DNA of 50,847 nt from Anaerolineae bacterium. Lineage in GTDB: Bacteria > Chloroflexota > Anaerolineae > Promineifilales > Promineifilaceae. The notes beneath the pieces are model-generated. The model was not told where the DNA came from. It saw only the letters and a list, made by a program, of their open reading frames with translations, and searched no databases. The stretch is from the NCBI GenBank assembly GCA_019637635.1, contig JAHBVI010000041.1, positions 1-50,847 of the forward strand, given 5' to 3'. The translations under genes and the position numbers were made by a program. Shown here piece after piece: positions 6,777-13,320 of the stretch; the first letter of the stretch is position 1, and each line of letters begins with the position of its first letter.

Positions 6777-7883
6777 ATGAGCAACATAACAAAATGGATT
6801 TTAGGTATTTTCGGCGCATTGGTCATTGTACTTAATGCGGCTGAAACGGCCTTGTTTGGGGCCACTTACTTACCGGCTGCCTTTGGCAACCCTTCCAATG
6901 GTATGAGCGCATTATTGGCGGCGGCTTACTGCCTGCTCATGTTGGACGTGGCTTACCTGGTTTGGTTCAAAGTCTGGTTATCTGGTGAGCAGGCGACGGC
7001 GCAACGGGACATGGCTATATCGCTGGCGGTTGTCGCCCTGATTGGTTCAATCATGGCAACGGTTACGCAATTGGCGACTAATACCGGCCTGGCTGCCTTT
7101 CTTGTGCCCTACCGTGACACCATTGGCACAATTGCCTTTTTTGTGGTGGTAGGGGTGACGGTGGCGCATATTGTCGGGCTGGCAGTCTACAAATACAAAG
7201 AACCAGAGCAGCAGATAGCTAACAAGACGGCCAAAATTCAGGGTGATGTGATTGATTCTGCCTTGAAAGAATTAGAGACGCGGGCCAATGCCGATAAGGA
7301 TATTTTGGTAGACATTCTGGCGCGTGAATTCAGGGTGGATATGTTGAACGCTTTGGGCTTTAGCCAGGAATTGAAGCGGGTGGGCAAACAGGTGCCGGCA
7401 TTACCGGCACCAACCCAGGACACGGCCGTACCTGCTCAGGATGATTATGAGGACAGCGACGGGGACCCCGTCACGGCCACGTATGATGACCTGCAAGCCC
7501 TGGTTGATGACCTGGTACGGGAACGGCTGGCACAAGAGCGGGCAGCAGGGCATACGGCCGTACAAGGGATTACGGCTGACGACGTGGCCGGGCGTGCCTT
7601 TCACCGGGGGCATGATGAGCTTTACCGGCTGGCGGCGCGGCTGCTGTTAGGTGGAGCAACCCAGAACGATGCCTTCAGGCAGATAAAACAACATCCCGCC
7701 GCTTTCCGTGAAATAGATACAACCCTGTTATCAATTGTGGACGACGCGGCCGGGGTTATTGACCAGCTGCGCAAAGAGCGCGAATCTGATGAGCGGGTTA
7801 AACAGGCGTTGGAAGCCGTACCAGCTTCACCCAATGGACACGGCGCAAATTTTACGAACCGGCCCGGCGGCCGGACTTTGTAA
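6777..7883 (+). CDS. Four-helix membrane protein of the element
   Basis: The 368-residue protein has four predicted membrane helices in residues 1-145 (starting WILGIFGALVIVL, LLAAAYCLLMLDVAYLVW, ISLAVVALIGSIMATVT, GTIAFFVVVGVTVAHIVG). A long charged cytoplasmic part follows, with coiled-coil tendency and an acidic linker. It loosely resembles membrane proteins of actinobacterial integrative elements, but no family is certain. ATG 6777 has AGAGG upstream. Near the 3' end a -1 frameshift signal (7847-7874) could replace the last nine residues by a 68-residue tail with a zinc finger. Confidence 0.7.
   Translation: MSNITKWILGIFGALVIVLNAAETALFGATYLPAAFGNPSNGMSALLAAAYCLLMLDVAYLVWFKVWLSGEQATAQRDMAISLAVVALIGSIMATVTQLATNTGLAAFLVPYRDTIGTIAFFVVVGVTVAHIVGLAVYKYKEPEQQIANKTAKIQGDVIDSALKELETRANADKDILVDILAREFRVDMLNALGFSQELKRVGKQVPALPAPTQDTAVPAQDDYEDSDGDPVTATYDDLQALVDDLVRERLAQERAAGHTAVQGITADDVAGRAFHRGHDELYRLAARLLLGGATQNDAFRQIKQHPAAFREIDTTLLSIVDDAAGVIDQLRKERESDERVKQALEAVPASPNGHGANFTNRPGGRTL
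7847..7874 (+). promoter_or_regulatory. Candidate -1 programmed ribosomal frameshift signal
   Basis: The heptamer A AAT TTT (7847-7853) lies in the exact zero-frame register of the membrane-protein gene. It is followed by a 5-base spacer and an all-GC hairpin, CCGGCC-CGGC-GGCCGG (7859-7874). Slippery heptamer, short spacer and stable stem are the three parts of known -1 signals. The -1 frame continues for 68 codons. Confidence 0.55.
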
Positions 7884-8059
7884 CAGAGGATAGCAGCAAT
7901 GGAAACCGTAAACAGCGCCGGGAACGTGAAGATACCTACTGTGAGCATTGTGGCAAGCGAATGTCACCAGGCAGAAACGGCCGGCGGCGATTCTGCACCA
8001 CGGCTTGTAAACAGGCAGCTTATCGGGAACGGGCCGGCGGTTTACCTGTTGATGTGTGA
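7853..8059 (+). CDS. -1 frame extension with a Cys4 zinc finger (trans-frame product)
   Basis: Read in the -1 frame from the slippery site, this segment encodes 68 residues. They include a Cys4 treble-clef-like finger (YCEHCGKRM, then RFCTTACKQAAYRER; codons 7940-8008) with spacing C-x2-C-x14-C-x3-C. The same pattern occurs twice in the next protein (C-x2-C-x12-C-x3-C and C-x2-C-x13-C-x3-C, also followed by basic residues), so this frame is almost certainly protein-derived. It has no ATG, GTG or TTG start of its own before the finger, and it overlaps the next gene by about 160 bp. Expression by frameshift fits; an old indel in a formerly single gene is the alternative. Confidence 0.5.
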   Translation, partial: YEPARRPDFVTEDSSNGNRKQRREREDTYCEHCGKRMSPGRNGRRRFCTTACKQAAYRERAGGLPVDV

Positions 8060-8684
8060 CGCTGTTGGCCGGGTGAAGATCGGCTATACGCGCAATATGG
8101 CAAACCGCTGGCACAGGTTGGGGGATGATTCCCCCTTCCCTATCCGGTTGATAGCCATGATTCATACGCCCTACTTTCGGGAACTGGAAGCGCGGATACA
8201 TCAAGACCTGGCCCACCGGCGGGTACATGGTGAATGGTTTGACCTGACAGAAGTAGAAGCATTGGCCTACCTGGAAGAAAACGGGATACACGACGGGGCA
8301 GACCTGTCAAAGTTTGCCGTCATTCACTGTAACCAATGTGGTGAACCAATGACCGGGGCACGGGGTAAGTTGTACTGTTCGGATAGTTGCAGGCAAAAGA
8401 ACTACCGTAGCAGAAAACAGGGCTTGTTACCGTCAGGAATTGCGCCGCCAGTTTCTTCTACTACTGCTAAACGTAACGTTACGGCTATCGCCACGTGTCA
8501 ACAATGCGGCCGGGAAATGGTCGTAAAACGGCCGTCTAAACGGTTTTGCGGGGCAGCTTGCAGGCGGGCGGCCTGGCTGGTACGCAACCCTGAGAAGGCG
8601 GCGGCGCTGGCAATCAGTGACAAGGCGCGGCTACGTGACCACCTGGCAAGTAGGGGTATAGCTTGGGTGGAAATAACAACATAG
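7899..8684 (+). CDS. T5orf172/MUG113-type GIY-YIG-like protein with two zinc fingers
   Basis: The 261-residue protein has an unremarkable 45-residue N-terminus. Residues about 46-130 form a T5orf172-like domain of the GIY-YIG superfamily (VYLLMCDAVGRVKIGYT, ending HGEWFDLTEVE). Two Cys4 fingers follow (Cys144, 147, 160, 164 and Cys200, 203, 217, 221), each followed by basic residues. Such proteins bind or nick DNA; active-site completeness is uncertain. ATG 7899 has AGAGGA upstream. Its first 160 bp overlap the -1 frame finger of the preceding gene, so its N-terminus may be secondary. Confidence 0.7.
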   Translation: METVNSAGNVKIPTVSIVASECHQAETAGGDSAPRLVNRQLIGNGPAVYLLMCDAVGRVKIGYTRNMANRWHRLGDDSPFPIRLIAMIHTPYFRELEARIHQDLAHRRVHGEWFDLTEVEALAYLEENGIHDGADLSKFAVIHCNQCGEPMTGARGKLYCSDSCRQKNYRSRKQGLLPSGIAPPVSSTTAKRNVTAIATCQQCGREMVVKRPSKRFCGAACRRAAWLVRNPEKAAALAISDKARLRDHLASRGIAWVEITT

Positions 8685-8686
8685 GA

Positions 8687-8715
8687 CACGGCCGTTACCT
8701 GGGGTAACGGCCGTG
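8687..8715. terminator. 13-bp hairpin with an octamer on each arm
   Basis: CACGGCCGTTACC (8687-8699) and its exact complement (8703-8715) enclose a 3-base loop. Each arm contains one ACGGCCGT. It lies directly between the zinc-finger gene and the next small gene, with no T-run. Confidence 0.6.
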
Positions 8716-8735
8716 CCTGATAGGAGATATGAACC

Positions 8736-8963
8736 ATGAATGAGCAAACAGCACACGAACTTTTTGAAAGCCTCATGGAGGCCATAACGCCATTGGCAGC
8801 AACGCGGATTTTGTTGGAACTGGCGCATAACGCCAACCCGGAAGATGAAGACATTGCCGGGGCTTTGCGAAGTTGCATCAGGACGGGGGAGCAAATTAGC
8901 GAGATTAGAAAGAAGTGGACAGCGGCAATAGATTTTAGATTGCCTTTCGAGTTGATCATGTAG
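8736..8963 (+). CDS. Small hypothetical protein
   Basis: The 75-residue product is acidic and predicted all-helical (EQTAHELFESLMEAI, then ATRILLELAHNANPEDEDI). There are no transmembrane segments and no recognised family. A good ribosome site (TAGGAGATAT) lies within a segment duplicated upstream of the following gene. Confidence 0.55.
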   Translation: MNEQTAHELFESLMEAITPLAATRILLELAHNANPEDEDIAGALRSCIRTGEQISEIRKKWTAAIDFRLPFELIM

Positions 8964-8967
8964 CCAG

Positions 8968-9001
8968 ACGGCCGTGTTTACCAGGTGGGTGACACGGCCG
9001 T
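8968..9001. terminator. Hairpin formed by two octamers
   Basis: ACGGCCGTGT (8968-8977) pairs with ACACGGCCGT (8992-9001) around a 14-base loop. It sits just after the stop of the small gene and before the next ribosome site, the same arrangement as the hairpin at 8687-8715. Confidence 0.5.
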
Positions 9002-9025
9002 GTGCCTGATAGGGAGATATGAACC

Positions 9026-9364
9026 ATGAAGAAAACGAATGAGACCTTACAAACGGCCGTCTTGCTGCTGCTGGCGGCCATGTTGATTGTGATTTTCTGG
9101 CAGATAGTCGCGCCCACATTGGGCGGGCGGCCACAATTGGTAGTAGGGGATACATCGGCGACGGCCGTACCCCAACAGCCTATTAGTATCCAAATTGTGA
9201 TGCCAACAGCAGCGCCGGGCATGGCGGCCCCGGCGACGGCCGTACCGGGTGACACGGTTGTCATTGTTGCCCCGGCCACGTGGACGGCCGTACCTGCTCC
9301 TATGGCTACGGCCGTGCCTGCATTCCGGGCCAATTGCCTGCCCCGGCAAAGATGCGCGCCATAG
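9026..9364 (+). CDS. Small membrane-anchored protein with Thr-Ala-Val-Pro repeats
   Basis: The 112-residue product has one N-terminal membrane helix (TAVLLLLAAMLIVIFWQIV) that could anchor it or act as a signal. An external part rich in Ala, Pro and Val follows. Six ACGGCCGT octamers lie within the gene, five of them read as Thr-Ala-Val. The composition suggests that octamer insertion has shaped a disordered linker. No family is recognised. Confidence 0.5.
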   Translation: MKKTNETLQTAVLLLLAAMLIVIFWQIVAPTLGGRPQLVVGDTSATAVPQQPISIQIVMPTAAPGMAAPATAVPGDTVVIVAPATWTAVPAPMATAVPAFRANCLPRQRCAP

Positions 9365-9376
9365 GAGGGTAGGGGG

Positions 9377-9583
9377 ATGGTGACATTCAACGCAACGGCC
9401 GTTTTGCTTTGGGTTATCGCCTTGCTTGTGGGCGGCCTGATTGCTGCCATTTTGACAAGCGATGAGTTCCCTGACGAATGGGGCAACCCAGGGCGGCGCG
9501 GCATTAAGCTGCCGCCAAAGCTGCTCATGTGGCTGGCGGTGGGGTTGTCGGCGCTGGCGGTTTTGGTGGCAATGTATAAGTGA
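9377..9583 (+). CDS. Small two-helix membrane protein
   Basis: The 68-residue product has two predicted membrane helices (VLLWVIALLVGGLIAAIL and LLMWLAVGLSALAVLVAMY) joined by a polar loop (DEFPDEWGNPGRRG). Size and topology recall holins or small accessory membrane proteins, but no specific family can be named. The ATG follows GGAGGGTAGGGG, a strong ribosome site. It is followed by a 15-bp octamer hairpin. Confidence 0.55.
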   Translation: MVTFNATAVLLWVIALLVGGLIAAILTSDEFPDEWGNPGRRGIKLPPKLLMWLAVGLSALAVLVAMYK

Positions 9584-9624
9584 TGACACGGCCGTATCTC
9601 CCAGGGGTTGATACGGCCGTGTCA
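9584..9624. terminator. 15-bp hairpin with an octamer on each arm
   Basis: TGACACGGCCGTATC (9584-9598) and its exact complement (9610-9624) enclose an 11-base loop. It fills the gap between the two-helix membrane protein and the serine recombinase. Confidence 0.6.
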
Positions 9625-9638
9625 CAAGGAATTGTGAG

Positions 9639-11234
9639 ATGAGCAAAAGAGCGGTTTTGTACGCCAGAGTGAGCAGCGATGATACCAAAAAGGACGGCCT
9701 GAACCTGGCCGGGCAGCTTGATATGTGCCGGGAATATGCCCAGTCCCATGGCTGGCCGGTGATAGCGGAACTGGCAGAGGATGAAAGAGGGGTAAGCGGG
9801 GCGCGGTGGGACGCGCCCGAACTAGGCAAAGCATTGGAAATGGCCCAGGGCGGGCAGCTTGACGTTTTGATAGTACGGGAAATGGACAGATTCGCCCGTA
9901 AGCTGGCAAAGCAGCTTGTCATAGAAGAACAGTTTAAGCGGGCGGGGGTGGGGGTGGTCTACGTTTTGGAAGAATACGCCGATTCACCAGAGGGGCGGCT
10001 AAGTAAGCATATCCGGGCCACCATTGCAGAGTATGAAAGGGAGAAAATCAAAGAGCGAACGTCAAGAGGGCGGCGGCGAAGTATCACACAAGGTAATGTC
10101 CTGGTGTATGGGTATGGTGCGCCCTACGGCTATCGCCTGGTTAAAGATAACGGCCGTGCAACACTGATAATATGTGAAGATGAGGCGCGTATCATCCGGC
10201 TGATTTTTGAATGGTACACGGTTGAGGGGTTGACCATGCGGGCTATTGCTCGGCGACTTACGGATATGCGAGTGCCCACGCCAGCGGACGTTAACAGCTA
10301 CCCAGACGGACGAAAAAAACGGGGCGCGGGGGAATGGGTTGGGGGAAGCGTAGCTAATATCTTGAATAATGAGACTTACGCGGGAACCTGGTGGTATGGC
10401 AAACGTAACGGGCGGACAGGGGTAATAAACTCACAGGAAAGCCTGCTATCTGTAACCGTACCGGCAATCATTAGCCGGGAAACCTGGGAACTTGCCCAGG
10501 GGCGCAAGGTTGAAAACAAAGCGAAGGCAGCGCGTAACACACGCCATGATTATTTGCTTCGGGGCCTGCTAAGGTGTGGGCATTGTGGCGCACCTTTCCG
10601 GGTTTTGACTATGACAAAGCCTAATGGAACGGCACATCGTTATTATCGTTGCGGTGCCGCCAAAGGGGGATGTTACTTGCATAATTGCGAAATGCCCTAT
10701 TTCCGGGCGGATAAGGTAGACGCGGCCGTGTGGCAATGGCTACGAGATTTACTCAAAGACCCGGAAACGATGCGGGCAAAGGCGGAAGCGTACCGGGTAC
10801 AACGGGCGGAAGCTGTACGGCCGTTACGGGATAGGCTGACGGTGATTGACAAACTTCTAGCAGACCGGCAGCAAGAATTAAGGCTGGCGGCTAATGCCTA
10901 CTTGAAGGGCGGCTTATTGGGTGAGATGTTACAAGAGCAAGCTAACCAGCTTGAGACGGCAATTGCCGGCCTGGAAAATGACCGGACGGAACTGGTGCAG
11001 CAGATAGAAGCGGAAACCCTGACAGATGAGCAGATATACACTCTGGAACATCTTGCCAGCCTGGTAGGGGAGGGGTTAGGGATAGCGGATGAAGATTTTG
11101 CCGAACGTCGCTATACTGTGGAAACTTTGCAGTTAAAGGGGAAAACGCTATTGATAGACGGGCGGCAGTACGTGGAAGCAAGCATTTCCCTGGGGGATAA
11201 GGCGGTTATTAACTGTGTCCATAATGAGCTATGA
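9639..11234 (+). CDS. Large serine recombinase
   Basis: The 531-residue protein has an N-terminal resolvase domain with nucleophile Ser12 in YARVSS and the catalytic arginine motif REMDRFARK. A Recombinase domain follows (about residues 165-270, including EGLTMRAIARRL and VANILNNETYAG). A zinc beta-ribbon (RCGHCGAPF, then YYRCG) and a long C-terminal coiled coil complete it. This is the full architecture of large serine integrases that recombine attP and attB. Its position at the right edge of the element fits an integrase beside its attachment site. The ATG has AAGGA about 9 bp upstream. Confidence 0.93.
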   Translation: MSKRAVLYARVSSDDTKKDGLNLAGQLDMCREYAQSHGWPVIAELAEDERGVSGARWDAPELGKALEMAQGGQLDVLIVREMDRFARKLAKQLVIEEQFKRAGVGVVYVLEEYADSPEGRLSKHIRATIAEYEREKIKERTSRGRRRSITQGNVLVYGYGAPYGYRLVKDNGRATLIICEDEARIIRLIFEWYTVEGLTMRAIARRLTDMRVPTPADVNSYPDGRKKRGAGEWVGGSVANILNNETYAGTWWYGKRNGRTGVINSQESLLSVTVPAIISRETWELAQGRKVENKAKAARNTRHDYLLRGLLRCGHCGAPFRVLTMTKPNGTAHRYYRCGAAKGGCYLHNCEMPYFRADKVDAAVWQWLRDLLKDPETMRAKAEAYRVQRAEAVRPLRDRLTVIDKLLADRQQELRLAANAYLKGGLLGEMLQEQANQLETAIAGLENDRTELVQQIEAETLTDEQIYTLEHLASLVGEGLGIADEDFAERRYTVETLQLKGKTLLIDGRQYVEASISLGDKAVINCVHNEL

Positions 11235-11257
11235 TTCATTTTGGCTACGAATACAGG

Positions 11258-11291
11258 AGACCTGACAGGTTTTTGGAAACCTGTCAGGTCT
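11258..11291. terminator. 15-bp perfect hairpin (ACCTGACAGGT type)
   Basis: AGACCTGACAGGTTT (11258-11272) pairs perfectly with 11277-11291 around the loop TTGG. It lies 23 bp after the recombinase stop and 8 bp before the next start. It probably ends the element's transcripts; it may also be a dispersed REP-like unit, and the element boundary must be close by. Confidence 0.7.
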
Positions 11292-11299
11292 GAGACGTT

Positions 11300-12205
11300 A
11301 TGCAAACACCTGAAAATCAAAACAGCGGGTTTTCTTTTAGCAATATCCCCATGGGCTGGCTGGTGGTCGGGTTGGGCGCGTTGGTGTTGTGCTGCACGGC
11401 CGTCACCCTCACAAGTGCCGTCATCATCTTTACCACCGGCACGGATCGTGGCGAGCAGACCGAACTATTACCGTTGCCAGCCACCCTCACCCCCACAACC
11501 ATACCCACTACCACACCGGTTCCCGCCGCCACCGTCACCTTAGCCGCCACCAACCCGGACGGCCGTGTCACGGCCGTGCGCCTGAACACACCCCCTACCA
11601 TTGACGGCAACCTGGACGAATGGGGCAGCATCCCGCCCTTCACCGCGCCCCACATCGTGGAGCAAGAGAGTACATGGGATGGTACGATGGATGTGGAATC
11701 CCTCTGGCGCGTTGGCTGGGATGACCAAAATTTGTATTTGGCGGTGGCTGTTACCGACAACGTGCATGTGCAAACCCGCGAAACGAAGTTTGCCTACCTG
11801 GGTGACAGTCTGGAACTGCAATTCGACACCAACCGCCAGGCTAATTTCGGCCCTGGCGTCAACAGCGCCCATTACCAATACGTCGTCTCGCCCGGCAACT
11901 TTGCCGGCCGGGCGCCGGGCAGTTTTCGTTTTCGCGGCGACGCGGAGGGGGCGATGAGTGATTTTATTGGCTCCGGGGCGCAGGTGGCGGCAGTGCAAAC
12001 GGCCGTTGGCTACACCATCGAAATGGCGATTCCCTGGTCTGACCTGGCGCTGCAACCGGCTACCGGGCTGGTATTGGGCGCGGCGTTTAGCGTGAATGAC
12101 CTGGACACACCGGGCACGGCCGTGCAAGAATTGATGCTCTCCCACGTCCCCACCCGCCGCTGGCTGGACCCACGCAGTTGGGGGACGTTGGAACTGGAGC
12201 CGTGA
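11300..12205 (+). CDS. Membrane-anchored CBM9-like sugar-binding protein
   Basis: The 301-residue protein has one membrane helix (MGWLVVGLGALVLCC) and a Thr/Pro linker. Residues about 92-300 form a carbohydrate-binding family 9-like domain: TIDGNLDEWGSIP at its start, LWRVGWDDQNLYLAVAV, DSLELQFDTN and GYTIEMAIPWSDL are all typical. Such domains bind sugars at the cell surface or in secreted enzymes. No catalytic domain is present, so it is probably a surface lectin-like or sensor protein. It is the first chromosomal gene right of the element. Confidence 0.75.
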   Translation: MQTPENQNSGFSFSNIPMGWLVVGLGALVLCCTAVTLTSAVIIFTTGTDRGEQTELLPLPATLTPTTIPTTTPVPAATVTLAATNPDGRVTAVRLNTPPTIDGNLDEWGSIPPFTAPHIVEQESTWDGTMDVESLWRVGWDDQNLYLAVAVTDNVHVQTRETKFAYLGDSLELQFDTNRQANFGPGVNSAHYQYVVSPGNFAGRAPGSFRFRGDAEGAMSDFIGSGAQVAAVQTAVGYTIEMAIPWSDLALQPATGLVLGAAFSVNDLDTPGTAVQELMLSHVPTRRWLDPRSWGTLELEP

Positions 12206-12210
12206 GGCAT

Positions 12211-12251
12211 GACGGGTGACGAGTGACAAGAGGTCTCACTCGTCACCCGTC
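12211..12251. repeat. Perfect 16-bp inverted repeat of GTGACGAGTGAC-type units
   Basis: The arms 12211-12226 and 12236-12251 are exact complements with a 9-base loop. The repeat continues a few bases further (CACTCGTCAC), so each arm is made of a short unit repeated. It lies between the CBM9-like gene and the MscS gene and may serve as a terminator. Confidence 0.75.
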
Positions 12252-12282
12252 ACTCGTCACAATAATTGGAGGTTCGTCCACA

Positions 12283-13218
12283 ATGAAAAAACGGGTGTTT
12301 CTGATATTGCTGGTCACGGCCGTGACGCTGCTGCTGGCCGGTTGTTCGGCTGAAACCACAGTCGAACCGGTTGATCTCTCCTCACCGGAAGCCATCTCCA
12401 CCGCGCTGCAAAGCATCCTGGTAGGCTTCTTCCTCTTTTTGCCCAAAATGCTGGCGGCCATGGTGCTGTTTGTCATCACCCTCTACCTGGCGGCCTGGAT
12501 CAGCAAGTTCGTGCGCTACCTCATGGAAAAACGGCGGATGGACCCCGGCGTCACCCTGCTGGTCTATTACATCACCCGGTACACCATTGTGATCGTGGGC
12601 ACCATTACGGCATTGCGCCAGGTTAATTTTGAAGTGACGGCGTTTCTGGCCGGTCTGGGCATCCTCGGCTTCACCCTGGGGTTTGCCTTGCAAGACATCA
12701 GCCAGAACGTCATTGCCGGGCTGCTGCTGCTGATTCAAAAGCCGTTTGAATTAGGCGATCTCATTCAAATTGACGATTTCACCGGCACCGTTCTCTCTGT
12801 AGATTTGCGCACCACCGAACTGCGCACCCGCGATGGGCAAAATGTGTTGATCCCCAATGCCCATGTGTTCACCAAACCCATTACCAACTTCAGCCGCCAG
12901 GCTACCTGGCGCGTCAGCCTGCCTATGGGCGTGGCCTATGACAGTGACCTGGAACTGGTACAGCGGGTGACACTGCGCACCATCCAAAGCCTGCCCGATG
13001 TGTTAGACGACCCGGCGCCGGTCTTTCATTTCCACACCTTTGGCGACTACTCGATAGATTTTAACCTGCATTTCTGGATAGACAGCCGCATAACCAACCC
13101 TGTCACCGCCACCCACCCGGCCATCATCGCCCTACAAAAAGCATATGCCGAGGCCAATATTGAGATTCCCTACCCCATTCAGACAGAGATTCAGGTGGAG
13201 GGGGAGCGTAGACCGTAA
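12283..13218 (+). CDS. MscS-family mechanosensitive channel
   Basis: The 311-residue protein has three predicted helices and the MscS core: GLGILGFTLGFALQDISQNVIAG is the pore-lining helix region, followed by the beta domain (DLIQIDDFTGTVLSVDLRTTELRT and NVLIPNAHVF). It releases solutes on membrane tension. The first 21 residues look like a lipoprotein signal, with a lipobox ending LLAGC, which is unusual for MscS. ATG 12283 follows GGAGG at 9 bp; an earlier in-frame start lies inside the repeat and is rejected. The stop TAA is part of the following repeat array. Confidence 0.88.
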   Translation: MKKRVFLILLVTAVTLLLAGCSAETTVEPVDLSSPEAISTALQSILVGFFLFLPKMLAAMVLFVITLYLAAWISKFVRYLMEKRRMDPGVTLLVYYITRYTIVIVGTITALRQVNFEVTAFLAGLGILGFTLGFALQDISQNVIAGLLLLIQKPFELGDLIQIDDFTGTVLSVDLRTTELRTRDGQNVLIPNAHVFTKPITNFSRQATWRVSLPMGVAYDSDLELVQRVTLRTIQSLPDVLDDPAPVFHFHTFGDYSIDFNLHFWIDSRITNPVTATHPAIIALQKAYAEANIEIPYPIQTEIQVEGERRP

Positions 13219-13320
13219 TTCGTAATCCGTTATCCGTTATCCGAATCACGGCTCACGGATTACGGCTCACGGATTACGGCTCACGGCTCACGGTTCACGG
13301 CTCACGGCTCACGGCTCGCT
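13216..13320. repeat. Intergenic array of CCGTAATCC / CACGGATTACGG units
   Basis: From the MscS stop codon onward the sequence is a run of units such as TAATCCGTTATCCG. It switches to the inverted orientation (CACGGATTACGGCTCACGG, repeated). The array supplies the stop codon of MscS on one strand and, on the other, the last codons and stop of the convergent 803-residue gene. Confidence 0.85.

Larger units (their letters stand above)
8713..9030 (+). repeat. Duplicated ribosome-site segment (two copies, 8713-8740 and 9002-9030)
   Basis: The segment starting GTGCCTGATAGG and ending GATATGAACCATGAA occurs twice, differing by one inserted G. It spans the right edge of an octamer hairpin, the ribosome site and the first codons of two otherwise unrelated small genes. 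This looks like duplication of an expression cassette head. Confidence 0.8.
1..11234. mobile_element. Integrated mobile element (left end outside window)
   Basis: The block starts in or before a tyrosine recombinase and ends with a large serine recombinase. Between them lie an AAA ATPase, a CHC2/Toprim primase, several small DNA-binding proteins, an excisionase-like regulator and small cargo genes, mostly overlapping or closely spaced on the plus strand. No capsid, tail, relaxase or type IV secretion gene is visible, so it is neither a complete phage nor a self-transmissible conjugative element; an integrative plasmid or phage-satellite type element is the best inference. The right border lies between the recombinase stop and the next gene at 11,300. 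I could not identify attachment-site core repeats because the left end is missing. Confidence 0.75.

Noticed and set aside
11235..11300. tRNA or attachment-site core at the element's right end
   Set aside because: No tRNA 3' end is recognisable, and without the left border no direct repeat can be defined.
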